DNA of 64,000 nt from Platanthera guangdongensis (lineage: Eukaryota; Streptophyta; Magnoliopsida; Asparagales; Orchidaceae), in NCBI GenBank assembly GCA_039583875.1, contig CM077161.1, positions 60,021,885 to 60,085,884 of the forward strand. Direction: 5' to 3'. This document shows positions 10,435 through 21,100 of this stretch, piece after piece. The number at the start of each line of letters is the position of its first letter. The first letter of the stretch is position 1. The position numbers and the translations under genes were made by a program. Under the pieces are notes generated by a model. It ran no database searches and was not told where the DNA came from. It saw only the letters and a list, made by a program, of their open reading frames with translations.

Positions 10435-13400
10435 ATGCTCCGTAGTGGTAGGACATTTAGAAGCATGGTAGATCCACCCGTCACAAATGACCGGGCCGCG
10501 GGCTCAAATTCGAGCACCGCTACCACAGACTTTCAACGCCTTATTCTAGAGCGTTTTGACGCAATGGGTGCCCAGTTCGAGAACGTGCGTCACGATATCG
10601 CCGCGGTGACTCGTCGCCTAGATCTGATAGAGCGCGCAAGAAGTACTCCCTCCCTACACGACCATGAAGCGGGTGACCCGGGCGACTCTCCCCGTCGTGG
10701 GCAACGGGTCAGAGATGATCCGCCACCTGCGGACCGCTACCACCGTGAAGGTCCCGTGAGAGCCCCCACCCCGCCAGCATGGCGGAACCCCGAGCCTCCT
10801 CGTGGCCGACCCCCACCCCCGTGGGAGGATTACCGTGTGCCACGACAGCCTGGCCCTAGGAACCGCGTGTCCCCGCTCGGTCGCCACGACCAGCGTCGTG
10901 ACGAGTATTACCCGCCGGGTCGACGTGAGCGCGGGCCCCCGCCCGCTCGACACGACTATGACCGTGACGATGATCCTGATGATTATCCAAACCCGCGGAG
11001 AGGCGACCATGGTTTTGACATCACTCGTCGCATCCGCCTCGATGCCCCTTCGTTCGATGGTCGCCTAGATCCAAAAGCCTTCAGCGATTGGCTCTTGGAC
11101 ATGGACCACTACTTCGAGTGGTACGACATGAGTGACGAGCGCTGCGTCCGCTTTGCAAAGATGAAATTGATCGGGCAAGCTAAGGTGTTCTGGATTAGTG
11201 TCGAGAGAGCTCTAGAGCGGGATGGTTATTACCCCATCACCAGATGGGACGAGATGAAGGAGAGACTGAAGGAGAAGTACCTTCCCGCGTCATATCGGGA
11301 TCAGCTATTTGAGCAGCTACAGAACTTACGACAGGGGACACTTACTGTCGCTGAGTACATGGCTCGCTTCGATGAGCTGGTCGTTAGGAGTGATATTTCA
11401 GAGGAACCTATTGCCACCGCCGCCCGTTTCAAGGCGGGCCTTCGCTCCGATATTCGGAGAGAGTTGATTCCCCACCGCTTGGAGACGGTTGATCAGATAT
11501 TTCAGCTCTCCCTCGAGTATGAGCAGTACCTTCGTTCGTCTAGCACGAGGCAGTTCACTTCCCGGACTGATTCCTCGACCTTTAGGAAGCCCGCTCCTCC
11601 CCAGACCACCACGGCCGCACCCTCGCGCATCCCCGCGGATGCGAAGGGTAAAGCCGTAGCCACTGATGGCCAGCGATCTGGGGGCATTGTATGTTTTAGA
11701 TGCTCTGGCAGGGGCCACGTGGCGGCGCAGTGCCCCACGCGGACCCTGTTACTTGAGGAAAAGGAGGGACAGGGCTTAGAGGATGAAGAGGCGGCCCCAG
11801 AGAAGGTTAGGGCTGCAGTCGAGGACGGTTGGGAGAGTGATGCCGAGCGATCCTTAGAGGTGGGAGTGATTCGGCGCCTCCTACACACCCCACGTGTGGA
11901 CGAGGACTGGCGACGCACGACCATCTTTTACACGTACTTCCCTAGCGCAGGCGGTCCCTGCAAGCTAGCCATTGATGGTGGGAGTTGCGTGAATATTGTA
12001 GCCCAGAGAGCGCTTGACCGTATGCAGGTGAAGGCAGAGCCTCACCCCCATCCGTATCGTGTCGTCTGGGTTGACAAGACGGCGATTCAGGTCACCCAGC
12101 GTTGTTTGGTCCCGATCACCATTGCGTCCTTTCAGGACAAGGTCTGGTGCGATGTTATTCCCATGGACGTCGCTCACGTGTTGCTTGGCCGCCCATGGCT
12201 TTTTGATCGTGACGTCACGTGCTTCGGTCGCTCGAACACGTGTGTCTTTTATGATAAGGGGCGGAAGATCACGTTGACGCCCACCCAGCCCCGAGATCGA
12301 CCCAAGGGTGTGGTAGAGTCATCTCCGAGCACGAGCGCCTCGCGACCACTGCATATTCTGAGGCGAGGTGAGTTCCTGCGAGATAGTGCCGAGTCCGACG
12401 TCATTTATGTAGTCGCCGATACCCAGGTTACCGAGGGCGCTCCAGTCGATTTCCCACTCGCGGTGCGTCCCCTGCTAGGCGAGTTTGCGGACATTATGCC
12501 GGACGAGCTCCCCGATGAGCTGCCTCCCCCCCGGGACATTCAGCATGCCATTGATTTAGTCCAGGGAGCTTCCCTCCCGAACCTGCCTCACTACCGTATG
12601 CACCCGGATGAGCACGCTGAGCTCAAACGGCAAGTTGACGAGCTTCTTCGGAAGCAGTTCATTCGCGAGAGCATGAGTCCTTGTGCGGTTCCCGCCCTTC
12701 TTACCCCTAAGAAGGACGGTAGTTGGCGTATGTGCATCGACAGCCGCGCCATCAATAAGATCACGGTCAAGTATCGCTTTCCCATCCCACGACTCGATGA
12801 CTTACTGGATACTATGTCCGGTGCCCTGATCTTCTCCAAGATCGACCTCCGCAGCGGGTACCATCAGATACGGGTTCGTGAGGGGGACGAGTGGAAGACC
12901 GCATTTAAGACCAAAGACGGTCTGTATGAGTGGCTAGTCATGCCATTCGGGCTATCCAACGCCCCGAGCACATTCATGCGAGTTATGACGCAGGTGTTGC
13001 GGCCCTACATGGGCAAGTTCCTGGTGGTGTACTTTGATGACATATTAGTCTACAGCCAGACTCAGGCCGCTCACCTCGATCATTTGAGACTTCTCTTTGG
13101 CACCCTCCGTCAAGAGAAGCTGTATGTGAACCTGAAGAAGTGCACCTTTATGTCCGAGTCCGTCCACTTCCTAGGCTTTATTATTTCCTCCACTGGAGTC
13201 TCCGTGGATCCTGAGAAGGTCAAATCTATTCGCGATTGGCCTGTACCTAGGAATATCCACGAGGCTCGTAGCTTTCACGGGCTTGCCACCTTCTATAGGA
13301 GGTTTGTCCAGGGGTTCAGCACGATTATGGCCCCCTTCACGAGCTGTCTCAAGAAGAGAGAGTTTCAGTGGACCCCCGCAGCCACCAGAGCCTTCGAGGA

Positions 13401-15525
13401 GATTAAGGAGAGATTGACGACAGCTCACGTCCTGAGGTTACCAGATTTCAGTTGCGCCTTTGAGGTTGCCTGCGACGCGTCCGGTATCGGCATAGGTGGC
13501 GTATTGAGCCAAGAGGGACACCCAGTTTCCTACTTTAGTGAGAAGCTGAATGACGCAAAGCAAAAGTACTCGAACTATGATCGAGAATTTTATGCTATTG
13601 TCCAGACTCTGCGCTACTGGCGACACTATCTCCTCCCCCGGGAGTTCGTGTTGTATTCCGACCACCAGGCCCTCCGTTACCTCGATTCGCAACGCAAGCT
13701 GGGCCACCGGCATGCGAAGTGGGTTGAGTATCTGCAGGATTTCCATTACGTTCTCAAGCACCGCGCGGGTGTTGAGAACAAGCCGGTCGATGCGTTGAGT
13801 CGTCGTGTCTCTTTGCTTCAGACGATGACCGCCCGCGTCGACGGGCTTGAGCGCATGATCTTAGAGTATCCGACGTGCCCTGATTTTGGTGAGATTTACA
13901 CCGCCATATCCCGAGATCCCCCAAACCCTGTTGAGGGATATCAGATCTTCGAGGGATATCTATACCATGGATCCCGCCTATGCATTCCCCGAACATCGTA
14001 TCGTGATTTCCTGATTTGGGAGTTGCATGCGGGTGGAGCCGCTGGACATTTTGGGCGCGACAAATCTATAGCCATTGTGGAGGACCGCCTCTACTGGCCC
14101 ACGCTTAGGAAGGATGTGACTAGAGTCGTCCGCCATTGTCGTACCTGCCAGACGGCCAAGGGTACGAAGCAGAACACGGGCCTATATACTCCTCTACCGG
14201 TCCCACATCGGCCTTGGGAGGACCTTAGCATGGACTTCGTTCTTGGACTTCCCCGCACTCTTCGGAAGCACGATTCCATCTTCGTAGTGGTTGATCGCTT
14301 TTCGAAGATGGCTCATTTCATTGCATGCCGCAAAACGGCGGACGCGACCCACGTTGCATCCATTTTTATGAGGGACGTTTTCCGGTTACATGGCCTTCCC
14401 AAGACCATCGTATCGGACCGTGACGTGAGATTTATGAGCTACTTCTGGAAGACCCTGTGGCTCAAGACTGGCACCACCCTTAAGTTCTCGACTGCCTACC
14501 ACCCACAGACGGACGGCCAGACGGAGGTAGTAAATAGGAGTTTAGGGAACTTGCTGAGGTGTCTAGTGGGTGAGCGAGTGAGTAGTTGGGACTTAGACTT
14601 GCCGGTCGCCGAGTTTGCATATAATAGCTCCGTCAATAGGACTACGGGCTTGAGTCCATTTCATATAGTGTCAGGTTACGACCCCAGGAAACCCCTTGAC
14701 CTTATTCCGAGCCCGTTAGAGTCTCGTCCTAGTGAGTCCGCCGAGTCATTTGCACAGCATCTGCATGAGTTGCATGAGTCGGTTCGCCGACGTATTAATA
14801 TGAGCAATGAAAATTATAAAACCCACGCAGATCAGCGAAAACGAGAGCGCATTTTTAATATTGGCGAACAGGTGATGGTACGAATCCGCCCGGAGAGACT
14901 CCCTTCGGGGTCTGCCAAGAAGCTAAGCGCCAGGCGAATGGGTCCTTTCTCAGTTATTAGTCGGATTGGGACAAACGCCTACAAGCTAGATATCCCGGCA
15001 ACCATGGGGATTCATCCAGTTTTTAATATCGAGGATCTGACACCCTATTACGAGCCTCATGACTATGGGGACCCGAGCAGTGGCGGTGCGCCACCGTCTT
15101 CCCTCTTGCCCACCTTCCCCACCGCCCCACCCACACCAGTTGGCCACCACAGCCCGCCCACTACTGACACCCTCTCCCCTGGGAGTTCGTCGCCATTGGT
15201 TCCACCGCCGGCATCACCACTCGCACCGGATTCCACCATGAGAGACGAGAGCATCACGGAGATCAGATCCCACCAGATTGTTCCCACCACGGATGGGCCG
15301 CGCCTTCGCTACTTGGTTCATTGGCGGGGTCGTACAGACGCTGACGACGCTTGGATACTACCGGCCGAGCTTGATCGACTTGCCCCCGGACTTCGACTCC
15401 AGTACGATCGTCTCCATTCCTCGGAGATGAATGCCTTTCAGTCGGGGGGAGTTGATGGGACTCCATCGGATCGCGCACATGATGGGGCGGGACCCACGTT
15501 CATTTATTCCCGCCGGAAGACGTGA
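10435..15525 (+). CDS. gypsy-1 Gag-Pol polyprotein
   Basis: A single 1696-residue frame from an ATG 18 bases after the primer site. The order is: Gag capsid (about residues 196-360); zinc knuckle CFRCSGRGHVAAQC (about 420-433); aspartic protease with active-site AIDGGS (about 514); reverse transcriptase with YFDD near 866; RNase H starting at ACDASG (about 1012); integrase with an HHCC zinc domain (about 1197-1245); a D-D-E core (Asp near 1266, Asp in VSDRD near 1328, Glu in QTEVVNR near 1364); a GPY/F module (RMGPFSV); and a C-terminal chromodomain-like segment (YLVHWRG, DDAWIL). All catalytic residues are present. The chromodomain is known in chromoviruses to guide integration to chromatin. 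The frame ends 73 bases inside the 3' LTR, overlapping it. I cannot assign the chromovirus clade with certainty. Confidence 0.95.
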   Translation: MLRSGRTFRSMVDPPVTNDRAAGSNSSTATTDFQRLILERFDAMGAQFENVRHDIAAVTRRLDLIERARSTPSLHDHEAGDPGDSPRRGQRVRDDPPPADRYHREGPVRAPTPPAWRNPEPPRGRPPPPWEDYRVPRQPGPRNRVSPLGRHDQRRDEYYPPGRRERGPPPARHDYDRDDDPDDYPNPRRGDHGFDITRRIRLDAPSFDGRLDPKAFSDWLLDMDHYFEWYDMSDERCVRFAKMKLIGQAKVFWISVERALERDGYYPITRWDEMKERLKEKYLPASYRDQLFEQLQNLRQGTLTVAEYMARFDELVVRSDISEEPIATAARFKAGLRSDIRRELIPHRLETVDQIFQLSLEYEQYLRSSSTRQFTSRTDSSTFRKPAPPQTTTAAPSRIPADAKGKAVATDGQRSGGIVCFRCSGRGHVAAQCPTRTLLLEEKEGQGLEDEEAAPEKVRAAVEDGWESDAERSLEVGVIRRLLHTPRVDEDWRRTTIFYTYFPSAGGPCKLAIDGGSCVNIVAQRALDRMQVKAEPHPHPYRVVWVDKTAIQVTQRCLVPITIASFQDKVWCDVIPMDVAHVLLGRPWLFDRDVTCFGRSNTCVFYDKGRKITLTPTQPRDRPKGVVESSPSTSASRPLHILRRGEFLRDSAESDVIYVVADTQVTEGAPVDFPLAVRPLLGEFADIMPDELPDELPPPRDIQHAIDLVQGASLPNLPHYRMHPDEHAELKRQVDELLRKQFIRESMSPCAVPALLTPKKDGSWRMCIDSRAINKITVKYRFPIPRLDDLLDTMSGALIFSKIDLRSGYHQIRVREGDEWKTAFKTKDGLYEWLVMPFGLSNAPSTFMRVMTQVLRPYMGKFLVVYFDDILVYSQTQAAHLDHLRLLFGTLRQEKLYVNLKKCTFMSESVHFLGFIISSTGVSVDPEKVKSIRDWPVPRNIHEARSFHGLATFYRRFVQGFSTIMAPFTSCLKKREFQWTPAATRAFEEIKERLTTAHVLRLPDFSCAFEVACDASGIGIGGVLSQEGHPVSYFSEKLNDAKQKYSNYDREFYAIVQTLRYWRHYLLPREFVLYSDHQALRYLDSQRKLGHRHAKWVEYLQDFHYVLKHRAGVENKPVDALSRRVSLLQTMTARVDGLERMILEYPTCPDFGEIYTAISRDPPNPVEGYQIFEGYLYHGSRLCIPRTSYRDFLIWELHAGGAAGHFGRDKSIAIVEDRLYWPTLRKDVTRVVRHCRTCQTAKGTKQNTGLYTPLPVPHRPWEDLSMDFVLGLPRTLRKHDSIFVVVDRFSKMAHFIACRKTADATHVASIFMRDVFRLHGLPKTIVSDRDVRFMSYFWKTLWLKTGTTLKFSTAYHPQTDGQTEVVNRSLGNLLRCLVGERVSSWDLDLPVAEFAYNSSVNRTTGLSPFHIVSGYDPRKPLDLIPSPLESRPSESAESFAQHLHELHESVRRRINMSNENYKTHADQRKRERIFNIGEQVMVRIRPERLPSGSAKKLSARRMGPFSVISRIGTNAYKLDIPATMGIHPVFNIEDLTPYYEPHDYGDPSSGGAPPSSLLPTFPTAPPTPVGHHSPPTTDTLSPGSSSPLVPPPASPLAPDSTMRDESITEIRSHQIVPTTDGPRLRYLVHWRGRTDADDAWILPAELDRLAPGLRLQYDRLHSSEMNAFQSGGVDGTPSDRAHDGAGPTFIYSRRKT
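15441..15452 (+). promoter_or_regulatory. gypsy-1 polypurine tract
   Basis: GTCGGGGGGAGT directly precedes the 3' LTR start (TGATGGG). It is the usual primer for plus-strand DNA synthesis. It lies inside the gag-pol reading frame. Confidence 0.85.
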
Positions 15526-16650
15526 TCGGATCGCCGATCCGACCCCGCGGTTGCGTCCGGCACGTCGCCGCGAATCAGATTTATATATTTATGTATTTTT
15601 TTTGGACACGTACTTATTTTATTTAAGGGCAAACCCACCGGCCAATCATAGCCGTTGGATGGGATGCCCTCATGCTTGTTTTCTTATAAATAGGACTAGT
15701 GGCTGTCTAGGGTTGGTATTGCTGAAGTTGGAGAGCCTCTTTCCCGCTTCCGGTGGTCTTCCGCGGTGCCGACGCCGTGGACCCTTGGTGCCGACGCCTT
15801 GGGGTAAGCTTCCTCTTCCTCTCCCTCGCTTTTCCTCCCCCATCCAAGCCGCCAGCCCCCCTGCCCTCCTCCGCCCAGTTCCGGCCGCCGGCAGCCCCTC
15901 CCGCTGCCCCCATCCAAACCGCCAGCCCCCCTGCCCTCCTCCGCCCAGTTCCGGCCGCCGGCAGCCCTCCCGCTGCCCCCCCATCCAACCGCCAGCCCCC
16001 CTGCCCTCCTCCGCCCAGTTCCGGCCACCGGCAGCCCCTCCCGCTCCCTTTTCCACCCCCCACCAGTCCGCCAACGTTCCGTCCCCCACTCCAACTCCGT
16101 GGATCCACCCTTCCCGAGCCGGATCCGGCCATCTATTACCGGATCCGTCCACCCGAACCCGGATCCGAACGTATTCATCCGGATCCGCCCGTTTTCGTCT
16201 CGATCCCTTCTCCCACCACCAAAACAGCCCCTTCCCGTCGTTCCCACCTCCGGCTCCACCACCCGGCACCCGATATACGCCACCCGCACCCTCCACTTCC
16301 ATTGCCCGAAATCAGCCCCTAGTCTTGAGTTTTTTTTTTTTGTGATTGTGGTGTACTATTTTCTGGATATTATTATTGGAAATCTCATACTTGTTTGGAG
16401 TCAGTTTGTGGCACTTTGTATCGGTTGATTATTAATCTGCAGGTGGACTCCTTCGCCGCACGCTTCGCTTCTGGCCCTCCGAGCGGAGGAAAGCCAATTA
16501 ATAAATTTGCCTAATATTAAAATAAACTCTTGTTGTAGTTATTTGTTTGTGGCGTTGCTATCTTCATTGCTCTATTAATTCGTTGCATGAACCAGTTGTT
16601 GTGTTGCATTTAGAGTCTAAGTGGTGCCTTTCATAGCCTACCCTACATCA
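15453..16650 (+). repeat. gypsy-1 3' LTR
   Basis: 1198 bp, the same length as the 5' LTR and nearly identical to it. The differences I found are a T/C near 9571/15819, G/T near 9584/15832, T/C near 9767/16015 and T/C near 10016/16264. It contains the gag-pol stop codon at 15523-15525. Confidence 0.93.
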
Positions 16651-16655
16651 CTACC

Positions 16656-16750
16656 ACTCATATATATAGGTGAGTGGGGGAAATACAAATTACAATAATG
16701 TTCATGCGCTACATAAACTAATAATAGCATGTGGCGGTCTCATCATATCA
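16656..16750 (-). repeat. gypsy-0 5' LTR, second part
   Basis: Continues the LTR interrupted at 4594. TATATAGGTGAGTGGGG and the ACATAAACTAATAATA segment match 2577-2645, and it ends in CATATCA followed by the TGCAA target duplication. Confidence 0.75.
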
Positions 16751-16755
16751 TGCAA

Positions 16756-18097
16756 CCTTTCTCCTGCAGGTATGGATTTTTTTTTAGGTACAAATGTTTT
16801 CAAAAAGAATAAATTTTCTCTAACATGCAGAATTTGTGCCAAAATATTATCTTACAGTTTAATATCCAAAAACTAGAGGTTGTGGTTTCTATTAAACTGA
16901 AGATGCAGATTAATGATATTTAATCAGTGAGGGGTTTCGACACTATACTTTTCGGGGATGATTTGTTTTTTTTATTTCCTTACTCTAATTATTCTTAGGA
17001 CTTTGTTCCGTTGTTGTTTTGTTTTAGATTACTAGCTCTGTAGCATTAGTTTACCTCTATATTTATTAAAATTGCAAATAGACAAGCAACTTAAATGTCA
17101 AGAGTTTGCAGTTCTTTAATCAAACAGTTGAAGAAAAATAATTCGAAGGATTAGAGTACGCACGGGGTTCGCGAGCAGCGGGAGCACCATCGGGCAGGGG
17201 AACTGTCGTTGGCGGGGTACTGTCAAGGTACAGCCGCGAAGGGCATTGGGGCCCCCATGCACTGTTACTCGTATGTATATATATAGTGTGTGTGTATTTA
17301 TATAAGTCAATTTTAATTATGCCGTATCCAAAACGTACCTGTATCCTTTTTTTTTTATTTTCCCATACCACCGTACCAGATACGTATCGTATCTGGTACT
17401 CATACCTGTACTGGTGTTTCATAGCTAAAAAGATATTGATAAATAAACATTAACCTAACACTAAAGCAGTACAATTTTATGAATCAACATACAATGTACC
17501 CAACATGCAATTATATTTTAAGGCTTGTGCAACGTACTAAGTGTTCAAAATAAATACTAAGCAAATAAACTCTTCAACTTCTGTGATTTAGATAAAGATC
17601 TATAAATTGATATTCACAAAAAAATATAGATGCAGCCTTACAATATAGGAAAATGCGAAACTAAATATAAACTAAACGAGTAATCGGTCCAAATGCAGAG
17701 GTGGCATTGTAATTGGACATAAGATGTTAATAGAAGAGAGGCATAGATGCTAATGCGAGATCCACAAGGAGTAAATATGAAATCTCGGGTTTTGGAGATG
17801 GTTTAAACGGCTGGTGGTTGGAGATAGCAGATGGAGGTGAAGAAGGTGGACGATTATTAATGATGTTGAATATCATTCACTTGAGGAGAGCAATGGCATA
17901 TGCAGAGAGCTCTCAATATGAGAGGGAGATTGCTAAAGAAAGTGAGAATATTGAGTCTAGTCCCACACATTGACTTGTTAACAAAAAATGATCAAATACA
18001 CAAATAAATGAAAATATCAAAAACCAAAATTTAAATAATTAGTCAAAAAGGATGGAAAGAAATTTTCAAAGGAAAAGAAAATATGTGAAGTAATTAC
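16756..18097. other. Non-coding stretch downstream of the ArfGAP exons
   Basis: I find no exon that continues the C2 domain here, so the rest of the gene either lies beyond the left edge or is lost. 17159-17290 resembles the GC hairpin and flank at 1698-1740 (GGGGCCCCCATGCAC followed by a TATATATA run). 17373-17399 is a perfect hairpin. 17700-17960 has no coding signature. Confidence 0.5.
17373..17399. repeat. Perfect 12-bp inverted repeat with 3-base loop
   Basis: GTACCAGATACG, then TAT, then its exact reverse complement. The flanks (CATACCACC, CTCATACCTGTACTGG) contain further GTACC/GGTAC-like words, so it may be part of a decayed repeat rather than an RNA gene. Confidence 0.75.
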
Positions 18098-18193
18098 CAG
18101 CTTCAGGGGCCCACATCGTTGAGGAACAGGTAACTTTAGCTCCTCATTCCATACTGGATTCAAATTACTTGAAATAACTGAAGTCTTAACCTT
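18098..18193 (-). CDS. ArfGAP gene, sixth recognised exon (C2 domain)
   Basis: 96 nt in phase 0 encoding [20 protein letters not shown] and [18 protein letters not shown] is a signature stretch of C2 domains. The acceptor is TTTTTTCAG; the donor is GTAATTAC. The following exon, which should carry the DHD-type calcium loop, was not found between here and the gypsy-0 element. Confidence 0.85.
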
Positions 18194-21100
18194 CTGAAAA
18201 AAGACAAGTAAAATAACAAAGTAAACATCTCAAAAACATTTATATTCAAATGAATGTACTATTCAAAAAATGTATCTTGATCTAATCAAACAGCTAGATA
18301 TAACAAAAAATAATGGACCTCCTGCCCAAGTGCCAAAACAACGTAAGGATCACTAGATCTGAAGTCTCTAATAGCCAAATCTATTCCTCTGACCACTTTG
18401 ACCTTCAAAGTTCCAATAGAAATTGATGGATCTGACTGCATCCATTAAAAAATATTGTACATATTCTTTCTAAATGCCTTAAAAGTCAAAAATGAAAGAA
18501 CAAATGAAAATACTAACAGCATTTCTTGAAGTGGCTGGACTATAAAATGAATCTATATTTACTCCAGAAGCACAAGATTTGAAGGAACACTTCGAAGATA
18601 CCATTCTCAAGCTGGGTTTCAAAAATTCCTGGAGTTCATACTTAGACCTATGGATGGAAATAATATTATGAGCAACCATCACATGGCATTGTGCTGAAAG
18701 AAGTTTATATATTGCACCTGATAAACTTTGTACGCTCCTCGATGCTTGCATTTGGTTTGGGTTTTGAGATTCCTTTGGGAACATAAGCCTCATAGATTGA
18801 ATTGGCAGAAGAGTTTCCACCAACCTCAACCATGGAATCAATGTCTTCCTCCATCCACTCGTCCAAAGTCAAAGACAAAACCTGAATGGTTAACAAAGTA
18901 AAGAAGTATCATATGAGATTGCATTAACAAAGTAAAGAAGCGATGCATTAGTACAAAATTAGTGGCCTGAGTGAGAAAACAATTTGCAATACCTTTGAAA
19001 TATCAAGGCCAAGATTTCTGTGAACACTGCAGCATTTTAAACATAAAAATACCCCAATATTAGCTGACCTGCACAGGTAGAAAATGTATGAACATATACA
19101 TATATGAAAGTGCGAAAATATCTAAGAATCTTAGTCCAATTACTCAAGAGGGGGGTGAATAAAGTATTAAAAGTTTTCTAGCGGAAACAATCACAATTCA
19201 CAGATTATACTACCACAGTAAATTAAAGACAAAAATAAAACTATGCTATAAAGTATCCAACAACACAAAAAACTTACAGAGATTCCCCTAAAACTTGGGT
19301 AATCCTCTCTTCTACCACAGGTAGGAATCTATTGTCCAAACAGATTGCTAGTCTTTTATTAAGGAGATTTGGACAACCACATTGAATCTTTTAGAACCAA
19401 AATTGTGAAACCTTTGAACCTGGATTTTCAAAACTCTTTACATTAACTTGTATATAATGATTTTTGAACTTTTTCATAGTGAGACACAATCTTTAACAGG
19501 TTTAGATTGTATCTTCCTTTCAGCACAGTGTAGATACAGACTTCATATTATCTCTTCTTGTTCTTCAGAAAGAGAAGGGGGGAGAACAAGAGAGACTTCT
19601 TTCTTCATAGAATGAGAGAGAGACCATAAATATTTTTAGAGAGAAGAGGAGAGAATTTGATTGAGAGAGAGAGAGAGATCATCTTCTATATGTCGTGCTC
19701 CTTCCTTCTATATTTATAGGAAAAATCGAAATCATTCGAAAGGCTAAAGATCCTTTTGATATACAGAATCCCAAATATATTGATGAAATAATGAGGGTCT
19801 TGCGAATGGTAGGAGAGGAAACCATCAAAGTTCTAAACAATCTGGACATGATAAAGACAGAATTCACAGACATCACCTATAATGCATTGTTTCCAGCTGA
19901 TGTGGTTCATGCAGATGAATCGTCTGAGTGGCCAAATTGCTAGTGCCAGACATTCTGATGCCAATGGTGGCGACCTTGGTGATGCTTCTAACTCTTCTTC
20001 TGAGACCATTTCGTTTGGATATAGTGATGAGTATTTTTTTCTTTTCTTTTTTTGAGGGTATGCGGATAATGTTTTGTAACCGTGAATACCTGCGATACAT
20101 GTAACTTAAGAAATTATACTTTCCTTTTCTCTTTGACATTTGCGGTGAATCTCGTATATGAATGTTGTCATTTACTGTATGCGAATACTTTGTAGCTTTG
20201 TCTTTGTAAAATGTGTATTGTGATTATGGTGAAAGCTCGTGTTCGGCGAATACCCTTGATGTTTCATTTCGATCAGTACTATAGAGAAAAGGTCCAATGC
20301 TTGTATATACATCATAAATACCACAAATACAAGTATGAGTACAAATATATAGGAGAGAAGAGAGAGGAAGCATCCTATACAGAAGATGTGGGACTAAACA
20401 AAAAGACTATAAATGGGTCAACTCATTGGGCCTTTACATTACTTTTCCCTATATTCTCTAACACTCCCCCGCAAGCTGGAGCGTACAAGTCGTAGGCACC
20501 AAGTTTGGACAAGAATTGATGATACAACCTTCATGATAATGCCTTGGTGAGGATGTCAGCAACTTGATTAGAGGCAGAAACATGCTCTAATTTTAACTTC
20601 TTAAATTGAACCATTTCTCGAACAAAGTGCCAGTTGACTTCAATGTGTTTGATCCGCTCATGAAACACAGGATTCGTTGCAATGTGGATTGCAGCCTGGC
20701 TGTCACAAAACAAAATTTATGGTGAGGATAATTCAACTCCCAGATCTCCAAGGAGACTCTCAAGCCATTTGAGTTCTGATATAATAGACGTCATCGCACG
20801 ATATCCAGCCTCAGCGGATGAGCGAGCAACCACAGACTGCTTCTTGCTACACCAGGTGATGAGATTTCCTCCAAAGTAAGTACAGAAGCCAGTAGTGGAC
20901 CATCGATCGTCAAGAGAACCCGCATAATCCGCATCAGAATATGCAACAAGGGTCAGAGACGAGGATGGCGTATACACGAGTCCCTGTTCAGGAGCAGTCT
21001 TCAGATACCTGAGAATGCGTTCGACTGCCTGAAGATGAGAAACCCGTGGAGTGTGCATAAATGGGCTGACCACTCCAACCGCAAATAAGATATCGGGTTT

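Larger units (their letters stand above)
9200..16655 (+). mobile_element. Intact chromovirus LTR retrotransposon (gypsy-1)
   Basis: A complete Ty3/gypsy element at 9205-16650 with perfect CTACC target duplications at 9200-9204 and 16651-16655. Its LTRs are 1198 bp each (9205-10402 and 15453-16650), with TG...CA ends. A primer site for initiator Met tRNA, one uninterrupted gag-pol frame and a polypurine tract are all present. By hand comparison the LTRs differ at about four positions, so insertion was recent; with a commonly used grass rate of 1.3e-8 per site per year this would be of the order of 0.1 million years. It appears competent for autonomous movement, though expression cannot be judged. 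Confidence 0.93.
2388..16755 (-). mobile_element. Deleted Ty3/gypsy element (gypsy-0), broken by later insertions
   Basis: The element reads on the minus strand and is bounded by TGCAA target duplications at 2388-2392 and 16751-16755. LTRs with TG...CA ends lie at 2393-2665 and at 4427-4594 continued at 16656-16750. The internal region (2666-4426) holds only a leader and gag; polymerase is missing entirely. The right LTR was split by insertion of the chromovirus remnant and the young chromovirus described below. All open frames between 4595 and 16655 belong to those later insertions. The boundaries fit together to the base, so I am confident in this reconstruction. Confidence 0.8.
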
